Positions 1 to 14,100 of a stretch of DNA of 64,000 bases are shown piece after piece. The DNA is from Liolophura sinensis. Its lineage: Eukaryota; Mollusca; Polyplacophora; Chitonida; Chitonidae. The DNA is taken from positions 29,147,501 through 29,211,500 of the forward strand of contig NC_088303.1 in assembly GCF_032854445.1 (NCBI RefSeq), in the 5' to 3' direction. The notes beneath the pieces were generated by a model. That model had not been told where the DNA came from. It was given only the letters and a program-made list of their open reading frames with translations, and did no database searches. Position numbers and translations under genes: made by a program. The stretch's first letter is position 1; each line of letters starts with the position of its first letter.

Positions 1-829
1 TGTATGAGCAGATGTCCAAAATGTATTATGTAATAGATTCATGTATGTTGCTTGTTTTATTTTACACGGTATTGTGCTAAACATTTTGTTGCATGTCTAG
101 AGAAAATATGCTTCCTACACACATATTCTCTTTATCTTCAAACCAAAAAGTACTAAGGTATGCTGACCAAGAATATTCAAGCTTGCGTGCTTGTTGCAGT
201 GTGGCTGTGAGTTCATGTCCAGCTCTTTCCATTCTGTCAACAACCTGCAGATGGTGGTGGATTTGCCCTGACCTTTGCCTGGTTTCCTCTCACCATAATG
301 CTGGCTGCCGTCGTATAAGTGAAATATTCTTGAGTATGGCGTAAAACACCAATCAAATAAATAAATAAATCTAATTGTGTTGCTGTAATACAATTAACAT
401 ATTTATAGCCATGCATGAGTAGAAGTAAAACTTCTGATACATCAAAAAAAAAAAAAGAATAAAAAGGGATATAGCTGTAGACCCCATACTACAATCTTGA
501 TTAGAAGGCTTAATGATCATATTACAAATTTCTGTTCAGGATTTTCTTTGTTCTGTTATGGATAGCTAGTGTATTCTTGCCAGAACATTGCCTACCAGTT
601 TATTTTGGGTAGGGTACTTTCAATTCAGGTGAAGTTGAAAAGGTTTCTTCCTTTTGGGAATGTCTCCATTTACTTGCACGTCACTGCCATTCCGACTTTA
701 AAGTCAGGAAATGCTCAATATCGTGTTATCAGATTTGACTAAAAACTGAGAGCCGGATGTGATTCCCTATTGATACGCTTGAGCTTTAATTTTTCTCTTG
801 TCCACCATGTTCTTGTTATCCTTGACTAG
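1..829. other. Gene 1 intron/5' sequence with one SINE
   Basis: No exon with the module signatures was found before 830. The stretch holds a SINE fragment at about 195-371 and an A-rich run near 445. Because exon A1 starts in phase 1, this must be intron of a gene starting further left. Confidence 0.6.
195..371 (+). mobile_element. tRNA-derived SINE, 5'-truncated
   Basis: Box B-like GTGAGTTCATGTCC, the central block with TTTCCTCTCACCATAATGC, and the 3' end GGCGTAAAACACCAATCAAA with an AAATAAAT tail. Box A is missing. Gene 1 intronic. Confidence 0.85.
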
Positions 830-3278
830 CCGCATGCGCAAGGAAAGGCCTGAAAGGATTTGACCTGGATGTGTGTCAGACGGCTGGCGGACGACTTGGC
901 TGCGATGACTGCCAGGGGGCATCATTCCACTGTCCAGTCATGTGTGGCGCCTGTGATCGTGAGTTCAAACCACGGATATTCTGTCTAGATTTAAATGTTT
1001 CTGTATGTTTCTGTATGATATTTTGAATATTGCATTAGGATAAAAATTGGCTAATTCAATGTTTAAAGGTATATCCTTATCACATTCATCAATCCTCAAA
1101 GATAACATTGAGCTTTTCTATTCTAGCACCATGTGGCTCCAAGGAATGTTTGAATGGAGGCGCTCTAAAAGTTGACGGGTCGTGTCATTGCAAATGCCCA
1201 AAGTTTTATCAAGGAGAACTGTGTGAAACTCGTGAGTGTTTTGTAGTATATAGTATATTCTCCTGTCAGCGACTGGGAATAAAAGCATTTTAGTTTCCCC
1301 ACAAAAAAAAATGTTTGAGTTGATCACACATGAGTGTTTTGTCAAATAATGACATAGTTTGGTGATCTCGAGTTGCGTACTCTTGTACATTTGAGATATT
1401 CAGTCTCAGGTGACCAGAGATCCTGAAATCGGACATTTGAGTTCGTTATTTGCACCGTTTTTATCAGGTTGAGTAGATACACCCACTTTCTTTTTAAGAT
1501 CTATATAGCTCCAGTAATTTTTATTAATAATATATTTAATTTATTTATTTATTTTACTCTTATTGGTGTGTTGTGCCAGACCAGTATCCATGTTAACTTC
1601 AATTAGGGCAGTCCATGCTTTGTGACGAGGAAACCATGTTAAGCCTGGAGGAAATCGATTGATTGAATCCTAGTCCGCTAGTATTTTCATGTCTCTATTG
1701 TTCAGTGTGATTAACATAGACTCATTCGTGTAAAACTTGTGTTAGCAACTGTCTGATAAATTGTCCGTATTTGTGTTACAGTCATTTGTCCACACAAAGA
1801 CACTAATTTGTGTAAAACAGCGTCTCCTGATACTCATTTTACCAACTGTCCGATAAACTGCCTGAATTTTGTGTTACAGTGGTTTGTCCAGACAAAGGCC
1901 CGAATTCGTGTAAAACAGCGTCTCCTAATACTCATTTTACCAACTGTCCGATAAACTGTCTGAAGTTTGTGTTACAGTGGTTTGTCCAGACAAAGGCCCG
2001 AATTCGTGTAAAACAGCGTCTCCTAATACTCATTTTACCAACTGTCCGATAAACTGTCTGAATTTTGTGTTACAGTGGTTTGTCCAGACAAAGGCCCGAA
2101 TTCGTGTAAAACAGCGTCTCCTGACACTCATTTTACCAACTGTCCGATAAACTGCCTGAATTTTGTGTTACAGTGGTTTGTCCAGACAAAGGCCCGAATT
2201 CGTGTAAAACAGCGTCTCCTGATACTCATTTTACCAACGGTCCAATAAACTGCCTGAATATTGTGTTACAGTGTTTTGTCCACACAAAGACACTAATTTG
2301 TGTAAAACAGCGTCTCCTGATACTCATTTTACTAACGGTCCAATAAACTGCCTGAATTTTGTGTTACAGTGGTTTGTCCACACAAAGACACTAATTTGTG
2401 TCAAACAGTGTCTCCTGACACTCATTTTACCAACTGTCCAATAAACTGTCTGAATTTTGTGTTACAGTGGTTTGTCCAGACAAAGGCCCGAATTCGTGTA
2501 AAACAGCGTCTCCTGATACTCATTTTACCAACTGTCCAATAAACTGCCTGAATTTTGTGTTACAGTGGTTTGTCCAGACAAAGGCCCGAATTCGTGTAAA
2601 ACAGCGTCTCCTGACACTCATTTTACCAACTGTCCAATAAACTGTCTGAATTTTGTGTTACAGTGGTTTGTCCAGACAAAGGCCCGAATTCGTGTAAAAC
2701 AGCGTCTCCTGATACTCATTTTACCAACTGTCCGATAAACTGTCTGAATTTTGTGTTACAGTGGTTTGTCCAGACAAAGACTCGAATTCGTGTAAAACAG
2801 CGTCTCCAGACAATTGTATCAACAACGGTTTGCCTAACTGTCCATATTTGTGCGGACTTTGTGTTGCTTGTAAGTATATTGCCATGGATACTTTTGAGAC
2901 TGGTCAATATGTCAGAATAAAACTTCACATGTGAATCAAAAATGAAGATATCTAATTGTGTTTCTTTAGCAAGGCTGTTTTAGTGGTAAAACACTGGTAA
3001 TCAGTGGTCATGCCATCAACAGGTCATTGTGTCGTCAACTGTTAATCAGTCCGTTTATGTCAGCAATAATTCATTTTACCTCTATAGTAACTTAATTTCA
3101 TTCATTTCTCGGTTCACATCTCTACAAATTATTGCTTGGACATGAATATAGCAAGGTGCCTGAGTTTGTCGTCTGTGACCTTTATTTTTAGCTACGACAA
3201 CGACAGCTGAACCCACAACGCTCCCTGTTTTTACCTCGGACCATGGGTGTGAATTCATAGGATTTAGACTTGAACAAA
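830..3278 (+). CDS. Gene 1 module 1: ShK(A1), EGF(C1), ShK(D1), linker(E1)
   Basis: Exons A1 830-958, C1 1127-1231, D1 2762-2869 and E1 3192-3278. A1 has the A-type seven cysteines and ends CPVMCGACD. C1 is a six-cysteine EGF-like domain with the VDGSC motif of C-type exons. D1 is a six-cysteine ShK ending CPYLCGLC. E1 is unusually long (29 codons), starting with a Thr-rich stretch (TTTTAEPTT) before the linker core HGCEFIGFR. This module is the most diverged from the others, consistent with being old or under separate constraint. The intron between C1 and D1 holds an 11-copy repeat of the D1 acceptor. A B-type EGF was looked for and not found. Confidence 0.85.
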
Positions 3279-5158
3279 GTAATGTGCTGCTAACTATTCG
3301 TTGGTGTCCCTAAAGCGTTTTTTAGTCTACATATGTCGTTATTGATAATCCAGTATCCTAAGAGTTCCATACATTATAATGTAATTAATTTGTACTGGAG
3401 ACTATAGAATTCCATTTGTTAGCATCAGTTTGTTTTGTGTGATGGTGGTATTTAATATTAAACAAAGGATTTAAAACACACTGAACTACTACAATGGTCT
3501 CATCAACAAGTTAGTTTGCTTATTCCTTTGACGGTGTATTGTCTTAGAGAGACGAAACTTTTTCGATTTAGGCAAGTGTAATGCTAGAGGTCGTAAAGGA
3601 CACGACGATTTCCGATGCGAGACTTTGGGTGGAGAGTATGGATGCTCCCAGTGTTCCCTACTCAAGGTCCAATATTCCTGTCCTGTAATGTGCGGATTAT
3701 GTGACAGTAAGTATGTTAGTGGTTTTCTTCACAACATTCCCTTACCCAAGGTCTCAAATTTTCTCTCACAAACCCCAAACGAAATAAGATAGTAGTATAT
3801 AAAGTAAGACATTGTGACGCATTCGTATAAAGGGACAAGGGTAACAGTTTTCAGTGATGACGTAAAATCGCAAGCCATGTTTATTTATTTAATTGATCGG
3901 TGTTTTACGCCGTACTCGAGAATATTTCACATACAGCATTATGGTGGGAGGAAACCGGACAGATCCCGGGGAAAACCCGCGAACATCCGCAGGTTGCTGG
4001 CAGACCTTCCCACATACGGCCGGAAAGGAAGTCAGCATGAGCTGGTCTTGAACTAACAGCGACTACACTGGGAGAGGCTCCTGGGTCATTAAACTGCACT
4101 AGCGCGCTAACCAACTGAACCAGAGAGGCCTCCCGCAAGCAGTGTTCTATTAGAATGAATTAGATGGGTATTCAAATCAACGTACCATGCGTCCGTGAAG
4201 CAACAGTCAAATAAATAAATAAATACAAATGCTCTCAGCAATCTATTATATTCACTAACGTATTGTTTTCTTCTGAATTAACTCAGACCCATGCGGAGAG
4301 CGGACATGTGATAACGATGGGACTCTATCGGTAGACGGAAGTTGTAACTGTAAATGCCCGGACATTTTCACCGGAGACCGGTGTCAGACAGGTAAATTGT
4401 GTTTAGACTATCACTTTGTTACGTCCTTATGTCGTTATTTGTGTCGTGAAAGGATCCATGAAATGGTACTATCGGACGAAGAATATGGGTTTAAGGAAAA
4501 TGACGAAATATATGCAAAAAGAGAAAAATGACCACAAAAGTTTTTTTATTTTTGAGACAGTTTTATAATTCTTAATAACCCCTTTATTTCATACATATTT
4601 TCCGTCATTGTTCGCAATTATTTGGAAATGGGGTCTTTGATGATTATACTTAGTGGGAACGAGAGACCATGCAGCCTTAATCGTTGACATCACCACAGCA
4701 GGCTGCTTTATTTCCGGACTGACTGCGGAGGGCCTTTGGAAAACGGTAGATTCAAGACATTTTTACACCCCCAAGAAGAAAGCTAAGGAGCTTTTTTTGT
4801 AGTTTTATATTTTAGCCCACATCATATACTCCATAGTAAGAAATGAAAACAAAGTTTTTAATGTATCGTTAAAGTCATGAAAATGTTGACAAGAATGGAT
4901 GCAATCAGGCTTAGCAATGTCCTGGCCCAACAGCTCGCAGCTACACATGAACTGTAAACCAATGAGGAAAGCAGGCACTGATATGTTTGTTCATATCCTC
5001 TTTGTTCAATATTTCTTGATTCACTAAGAATTATCAGTAAGCCCACAAGATACTATGTGCTGTATTTCCATTCTATATCCACAAGATAAGATAACATCTC
5101 GCTATTGCTATAATGTCTATGTGGCAAAATTTATATAAGTGATTTTGGAAAACCTTCT

Positions 5159-5191
<33 letters not shown>

Positions 5192-8100
5192 CGTTTTTTC
5201 GTTTTCCTTTACCACTGTTACCTGTGTGAAAACAGTTTAAATCAGAATACAAACAAAGACAAACGAACAGATTCCCACCTTGTATTTTTCAGTTGTGTGT
5301 CCGAAGACGGACCGGGATGTTTGTGCTGATCTCACTGCCGGGGACTGTAAGACGTCAAAAACCGCCCGTATCAACTGTCCATACATGTGTGGGATGTGTG
5401 CGCTGCGTAAGGCAAACAATGCGATTATGAATCATCAACATGGCCAAACTCACTTGGGTTTATTTAGACTAAGAGGATTTTTTTTTAAATATTATTACTG
5501 TGATTTGGAATGTTTTATGATGCTGTTCTTTGGATACTGCTGTCTTAAGCAAAATCGACTTTAAAAATTAAATTTTTGAAACTGCTGAATATAAATCTTA
5601 CCAGTGACATGTGCTTCCAAGTTTTTTTTGGTTGAGGAGATAATCTGATTCACGATATCCATATTCTGAATTAATTATCATATCATCAGTGTTAACGAGG
5701 AAAGCGGATTTGATTTTATGTTCATTTAAATGAGAAGCCATTGAACTACCTTCGTTACAATAGTTTGATAGTGTATAGTAAATAACACATTACTGACATT
5801 TGATTCAGCCACCTTTGTCTCTGCATTTGGATGTAAATACATCGGTGAACGTCCAGCCACAAGTAAGTTCATTTCTATTTACTATATTTCAACTGTCTGA
5901 ATTTTTGTTGCCATGAAGATTGAAATTTGTTAGCATGTGTGTTGAGGAAATCTTGTTTTCTGTACAGCAATAGTGGTTAAGCACATACAAGAAGCAGAGT
6001 AATATTGTTATATATTATTTTCGCCATGCCATGAGACAAACTTTGTCATTGCCTCTTTGAATTCCTTCTAGTTGTTACCTTTTGGATAAAACATACGTAA
6101 TTTACAAAATTCCAGAAAAATGTCTGAAGCTGGGTAACAGAGGTTTGGATTCACCCAATTGTGTCACAGAGGGGGGAGAGTCTGGATGTGACGAATGTGC
6201 GACTGTGGAAAAGAAATGTCCAGTAATGTGCGGACTATGTGATGGTAAGATCAATCACTGTGCAGGTAACGAGGTGGGCTTCCCCTGAAATAATTTGATA
6301 CTGATTTGCTTATTTATTTATTTATTTATTTATTGATTTGATTGTTGGTTAACGCCATACTCAAGAATTTTCCAAGTTGGACGTCAATTTTATGGGAGTA
6401 GGAAACGGGATTCCACGGGGAAATCCACCGACCTTTGGTAAGTTACTGACGACCTTTCCCAGATACAAACACCATATTGTTGGAAGACAAGTTGTCCTCA
6501 CGAAACTGCCCACTCAGTCGAGTGTCGCTGACTGCTTACTGTCATCAACGCCCCACAAACAGTGAGAGCGGCAGATCTCAAGTAACCTCAATCTCACTTA
6601 AGTCACATCTACTGGTGGCTGCTTTTTGGACCTCAAATAACATCAGTCTTACTCAAGTCACATCTAGTAACCACTTCTTACACTGATTTGTCACTTACTG
6701 GGTCTGCAAAACCTTTGTCCACAACACATGTAAGCCTCACTCCTATCATTTAATTTTGTATATACATTTACTAAAGGTCGTATTCCAGTCAAAAATCCTG
6801 TAAATCCAGTAGAACCAATCAGATAAGTAAATAGTTACATTTAGTTGGGATGTTTTTGGCCGTTTAGCGCTTTACATACCTTCTATCACTGTTTTTTGCA
6901 TTTGCGGCATTAGAAAGGATAACAGTTTATATGTTCAAGTTAAAAGTGTATATTGGTTGTGTTAATCGTTTGCAGCTCCTTGTGATGGCATGAGATGTGT
7001 CAACGGAGGAAAACTAAACACCTTTAAATGCGTGTGTACCTGTCCGCCAAACTTCAAAGGAGAAAGGTGTGAAATAGGTAAGTGCAAAGTGCGGAGAAAG
7101 CCTAGTAACGAATTCATCATCAGTCCTTGTACAAATTGTACGCAGTAATCTGTCGCATAAACAAGTACACCTGACCCCAAGATCACGAAGCGACCTTAGA
7201 CCTAAGTCAAAATTTCAATCATTAAACTTGGTATATTCCTTTCCATGACTTTCATCTGACATTTGTTTTACAATAACTTACACAGAATTTATGTTGACAA
7301 GCAATATTTTGATCTTGTTACGTAAGAAATAACAATTTTAAGGTGATATGAAATTTTGACTTAAGTCTAAGATCGCCTCCTGTTTGAGGCCAGTTATCCT
7401 TCCTCAAACAGGCATAACGTTTTGGCAATTGATACTGATGTCTCAACGTGGTAGAGACTTACCCATTTCATGTTTTCAACATAAAAGCGCCAAACAGGTT
7501 CCAAGATTATCAAGATTCAAGACTTGAGATTGAAAAATGTTTTGCTTGCTTGATTGTAGATATTTGTGGAGACAAGGTGTGTCAAAATGGCGGCGTGTTG
7601 AAAGTGGATGGGTCCTGTCAGTGTAAATGTTCAAGTCTCCATAAAGGGGAATTCTGTGAAACACGTGAGTATTTGAAAATAATATTTTGTTACGCATTTA
7701 TGAACTATTCTTGAAAATGTTAAATTATATACAGCTTTACAGAAAATAACATACAGATTCTGAATTAACGCTTCTGAAGTAATTTACAATTTCTTATATC
7801 ATGCCCCTTCACTTATTCCACAGTTGTGTGTCCCCCAAAAGACACGTTCAAGTGTGCCTCCAAGACGGAGAATGATTGTCAGATAGACAGCAACTTGTGG
7901 GAAGACTGTCCTATTTTATGTGGAGTGTGTAAAGCACGTAAGGATTGTTGGCCTTTTCGGTGAAGATCAAAATATCTATTATAGTGTTGTAAACATATTA
8001 AATAAAGCCCATGATGGCATTTTTAAAATTTTACTTGATTATATCGTGGAATCAATAAACTAATAAAGGTTTCAATGCATTTTGTCGTGTTTGGTATTAC

Positions 8101-11100
8101 TGATGCCGTTTACAAACTTTTCATCGTGCTATGTAAAATTGATTAAATTAAGTTTGAAAAAAAGCAGTTTCAGAGTGTTTATATAATTTGAGCAGTAATT
8201 GTGAGGCAACGCTTTTGTAGGTATTCCACTTACTGTTTCACTTAATGCCAATAACGTTGACCTTTTTGCAATGATCGACGTATGTATTATAATGTAAAAT
8301 ATATTAAAGAAAACACATGATGGCATCCTCAGTGATAGACAGTCTCACGGTGCTCATTTACACTGAAATATGAAGCTTATTGCACGCTCACACCCTACAC
8401 TATCTACGATCGGACATGTAATACTATAATAGGTACAATAAATTCAGTGCAACACCAACGGAATACATACAACACCTATAGAATGCATGCATTATATATA
8501 ATGCTATAATGAAGACAAAAAGCATACATACAATACATTTAATACAATAATTAACACCTCATAAATATGTTATGGTGCACTCTCAGGTGTTAGAAAACGG
8601 TCTGAATCTTTTCTGTTGCAGCCACCTTTATCTCTGACCATGGGTGTACGTACATAGGAGAAAGGCCTTCGGCATGTAAGCTCTTTAATGCCTACATTCA
8701 TACTACTTTAATGCTTTAAAACATTCCCATTGCTTTAATGCCGGCATTCCCATTACTTCAGTGCTTTAAGGCACCACTTAAATGCTTTAATGCCTGTATT
8801 CCTGCTGTTTAAATTTACATGTGCTTTTCAGGAAGCTTTAAATTAATACAAGAACTTGACGAAGGGGCAGGCTTTGACCTTTCTTATAAAACCTACACTG
8901 AAAAACGTCGGAAACAAGCAGAGAATAACGTTGATTGAACGTTTTTGCTGTGGTGTATTGACAATAATCAGCACTTACATGTAAACAATTTATTTCATTG
9001 AACTTTCCTGTTTAACCTCATACTTTCTATTTCACCAATTATCCTGGCTAACCTCATCTTACAGCAAAATGTCTCAAGCTGGGCAATAAGGGGCTGGATT
9101 CGTCCTCTTGTGCCACAGAGGGGGGAGCGTCTGGGTGTGCGGAATGCGTTGCTGTTGGCAAAACTTGCCCTGTGATGTGTGGGCTCTGTGACGGTAAGAA
9201 TCTCATAAATTCTCTTCGGTAGATAAATAAAGCGACCATGACCATTGCCTTGAGAACCGTTTTAGGCGTTATTTGCATTCTTTCACATTAAATCTGAGTG
9301 CAAAACTAGTTGTCCTAGGATTGTCTTCCTTGCCGAAGGTTCAAGTTTATAAGCCTCTTTTAGTTGTGAAAAGCTGCTTGCATTGTACTAAAACAAACAG
9401 CACATGGTATAGTTTAATAAGTCAGCTTAATATGAAGACTTTGGTTTGTTTGTTCCTGTACGTTTCGTTTTCCGGTTTACAGGTATTACATGGATGTCGC
9501 ATTTGACTAACAGATTCTGAACATGCTTTGTGACTCTGGTTTTATCCTCTGTGCTATATTCATTGATATTTATCTTCAAATGTAATTCAATCGAGAGCAG
9601 TATTCGTTATGTATTGATATTTTGTGAATAGGTTTTATCACTTTCCATGCAGTGTTCATGCTCTTGTGAAATTTCATTCAGCTCCCTGTGATGGCATGAG
9701 ATGTTCAAACGGAGGAAAATTAAACACTTTGAAATGTACGTGTACCTGTCCAGCTAACTTCAAAGGAGACAGGTGTGAAACAGGTAATTGTCAGATCCAC
9801 TAGGAACATTTACGTTTTCCTCCTTTAATTTCTTGATCCTTAAAAAATATCCATTTATGTTTTCTTGATACCTAAGTCAACGCGTTGCTTTAATGAAAAA
9901 TGTATTCATTGATCGTTTGTGTTAATTTACTGTAAGTTGTCTTACAATATTGTAACTCGGATAGTATGTCAGTGCAATGAACAGGCCTTGACAAGAATGC
10001 ACCCATTTATAACGCCTGTCATTATTAACATTTTCAGGCATTTGTGGAGACAAGGTGTGCCAAAATGGTGGCGTGTTAAAAGTGGATGGGTCTTGTCAGT
10101 GTAAATGTTCAGCTCTCCATCAAGGGGAATTCTGTGAAACACGTGAGTTTTTCGTTTCACTTTTTACCTCAAGTGGACCATAACAAGCTTACAATAATCA
10201 TATATGAGTGATTTTATGCCTGAAAACGTGATTTTCACATGAGTTTTCTGTTTACATTTTGTCTGAAATTGAGCATTATAATGCCCTAATTACATCGTCG
10301 TTTTTAATGTCTTATGGCTCAAAAAAAAAAAACATTAGAGGGCCTTCATGGCCAAGGTGATAAGCACATCAGCACTTCTCAGTGAGTTCAAGTCCAGCTC
10401 TTGCTGGCTTTCTCTCTGGTTGTTCGTGGGAACGTTTGCCAGCAACTTGTGGATGGTCGTGGGATTCCCCCAGGCTCTGCCCGGTTTCCTCTCAGCATAA
10501 TGCTGGCTGCCGTCGTATAAGTGAAATATTCTTGAGTACGACGTAAAAAACAAATCAAATAAATAAATAAAATCAAAAAACATCAGAGAAAGATGGCAGG
10601 GGCGGGGGATGTTCTCTGCTCTCTACCACCATTCCATGACTATAGTGCTGTCGTATATACAATTCGAGGTCGGAACAATGCGCTGTGGTTTTATTTTAGG
10701 GTTGAAATTTTCCATATACCATGGTGGCACCAGAGAAGAACTGTTACATCTGCTGTTAGCCCGCAGATAAGGCAAATAAATAATTACATAAAGTCAAAGT
10801 AAGATTAATACAAATAGGGGTCTCACTCATATTTTTAGGGATTTTTAATTTAAACATCTCCTTATGTATTTGTTAGTGGTGTGTCCGGAGAAAGACGCAT
10901 TCAAATGTAGAAGTAAGACGGATGACGACTGCCGTGGGGACACAAACCTGTGGGAAACCTGTCCTATACTGTGTGGAGTTTGTGAACATCGTAAGAACTC
11001 TGCTATTTACCCATCAGGTTATGATTTTATGGTAAAGCTACAACTAATGTATAAGGTGGTGAGTAATATGGGGTGTAACATACAGTTTCTTAGGTTCTTC

Positions 11101-14100
11101 ATCTCCCATAGTCAAATACTGCCAAGCTTCCCATTCAGTACAGACTGTCTTCATAGTGTGGTCTATCGCTTTAAATTTCTTTCTATATGCATTTGTAAAC
11201 TTCATTTTTCCTGCATAAAATAATAATAATATTACATATATGCTAATATTCCTTTTATTTTTCAGCCAAATTTAAATCAGAATTCGGATGCATTTATATT
11301 GGGGAAAGACCGGCGCCATGTGAGTTGCCTTTCAGCGGTCTTTGGAGAATTTTTATATGTATCACAAAAAGTCTTCAGCACAATAGTTATATCCATGATA
11401 TACGTTTGTAATAGTCTGTCAAAAAATGTCCGTATCACAAAAAAGCGTCATAATAGACGTTCATGTACCATTCGTCAACTTTATAGTTGACAGACGTTCC
11501 AGGTCAAAATAATGTCAATAACAACGTTCGACACAAGCCACCAAGGATCTAAGAAAGTATATTAAGTAAGTATTAAGAACTGAAACATGTAAAGAGAAGC
11601 AGTCGAAAGTTTCACCGATGCTGGAAAGACGCAAGGAGTGTTCTATTGGAGCGTAAATTTAAATCTTTATCTAAATTGTGTAATATAATAGTTTCTGTGT
11701 TGCATCTTTTCATATATCAGGCGTACAGCTGTTTTATTGGGCAAATGCACAGATAGCCATTTACCCAGGGTTAGCCGTACGTGGGAAGGTCTGGCAGCAA
11801 CCTGCGGATGGTCATGGGTTTCCCCCGGGCTTTGCCCGGTTTCCACCCACCATAATGCTGGCCGCCGTCGTATAAGTGAAATATTCTTGAGTACAGCGTA
11901 AAACACCAATAAAATAAATAAATAAATAAATTACCCAGGGTTAAGTTAAGCGAAATTGTACACTTCTGCAATGTATGAAACAGAGTACCATTTATTCTGG
12001 ACACTCCGTCCATATTTACTTACAAGGCAGTTGTATACCTATTGTAAAATTTAAAAAAAAATTAGAGTGAAATCTAACCAGACCAGTCACAGAAAATGTA
12101 TCTTTACTAATTCAGTGGTTATATATCACCTTTTTCTCACTGAATTCGAACTGACTGCAGGTAATACATGCAGTTGACATTCTGAGGTGAACTTTATAGA
12201 TCCCGTTGGCAGCATTTGTCACAAGCCTTTCTCATTTTTTCTGCACTATTTTCCTGGTCTGATATGTTCTTGCTACAATATGTATGTGGTGTAATAATGT
12301 CATAATCATTCACTCATACATTCATTGTTTCAGACAAATGTGAAACGTGATAAGTTTGAGTTGTGGTTAAAATCCATATAAACGTTTAAATTTTTCACAG
12401 TATTAATTTAAATTTTTAGCAAAGTGTTTAAAAATGGGCCACAAAGGTTTGGACTTGTCGACTTGTGCCACGGAAGGGGGAAAGTTTGGGTGTGCCGATT
12501 GTGTGAGCTTAGCGAAGACTTGCCCTGTCATGTGTGGACTCTGTGACGGTAAGTATGTCAAATTTTGAGGTCACACATGTCATCACATTCCATATTTAGT
12601 CAATCTTTGTCAATTAAGGCCACTAAGCAGTAACAAACACATTTTTTCATAATTTAAAGTTATTTGGTTAACAGGAAAAACATTGTGATTTATCGATTTA
12701 CTTTCAGCTCCATGTGATGGTTTAAGATGTTTGAATGAAGGGAAACTGAACACCGTGAAATGCTTATGTACCTGCCCGAAAAACTTCAAAGGGGACAGGT
12801 GTGAAATCGGTGAGCATTACGGTGCAGCAACCTACAGTGGTGTCTGAGTGGGACGAAGGCTGTTGCAGTATTTAAGCGCATGCGCATAGCATATAAGCAA
12901 TCATGGTATTTGTGTGAACAGGGCTCACAGGATATCAGTTTACGAGTACAAGCCTATTTCCCTTCTACTCTCTGTGAAACAAATGCAGTTAATGTTAAGT
13001 TCATATGGCTTCCACCAAAGCATTGTAAGGGAAAAGTAATAACAATAATTATAATTTAATAAGCTGATGTAAAAATTCTTGACTATAGGTAGGCGTAATA
13101 ACATAGCTTTCCATCACAATCTTTCATCCACACTCTCTCTAAACGTTTTTTTGAACAAAGGGTAAAACAGTGCGCTGACAAGTTTTGCAATGGTTTTAAA
13201 TCTGGTTCTAACTATTAATGGCCCCGTCTATACACTACATTTATAATTAGTGCTATATTTATCAAAGGAAAGACCTCTGGCAACAAGATAGGAATCGAAT
13301 TGAATTTGTACCGCACAAGAAATTCTTTTATTACATTTCTTCATGCACTGTCAGGTTATATGTTAGATACGTTTAAATATATTATTGTAAATCTGTACAT
13401 ATTATATACAGTATTCTTCCGATGAAAGCTCAACGATAATTACTTCAGCTGGCAGCATGTCGAACAATTACACTGAGAAAGGGGGCACCTGTTTATCAGT
13501 TTAGTGTTGAAATAAATATCTATTAAAGAAACCGTCGTATATATTCACGGTATAATTCGCAAGACAAAGCTTGTTTTAAATACCAACATTAGAGGTAAAG
13601 GATATTATCGTATTCATATAACGGCATGCGGTAAGCTGATGGTTAACTAAGAAAATTTTAGTTTGGACTATCCCATCGGCTACAAATTTTACATAACAAC
13701 TTCAACCGCAAACCGGGGAAGCCCTTTGCCTTATTTCGATCTGTCACTGTGAGCAGGTTGGCAGTCACCCTGAGCGACTGGGGAACAATTTCCCCTCTGG
13801 AGTGTAAGGGGATCATTAAATAATACCGGTGTGTTTGTATTTTCAGACATTTGTGGAGACAAGGTGTGCCAAAATGGTGGAGTGTTAGAAGTGGATGGGT
13901 CTTGTCAGTGTAAATGTTCAGCTCTTCATCAAGGGGAATTCTGTGAAACACGTGAGTTTTTTGTTTCACTTTTAACCTGACCTGGAGCACAAAAGCCTTC
14001 ATCGCCTGTGGGGGGTTTTATGTCTGGAAACTGATTATTTGGTTATCTGGGTAATTTTGCCTGCAATTGTATACAATATCATTAAAGGTGTATGGCTAGT

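Noticed and set aside
1539-1690. Possible SINE remnant (TTTATTTATT then TTATTGGTGTGTTGTG)
   Set aside because: Only the tail-like AT run matches; the following text does not align with the family well enough.
2663-2920. Open frame beginning with a cysteine-rich segment
   Set aside because: It reads an upstream decoy copy of exon D1 and then goes out of frame through the real exon; the supported exon is 2762-2869.
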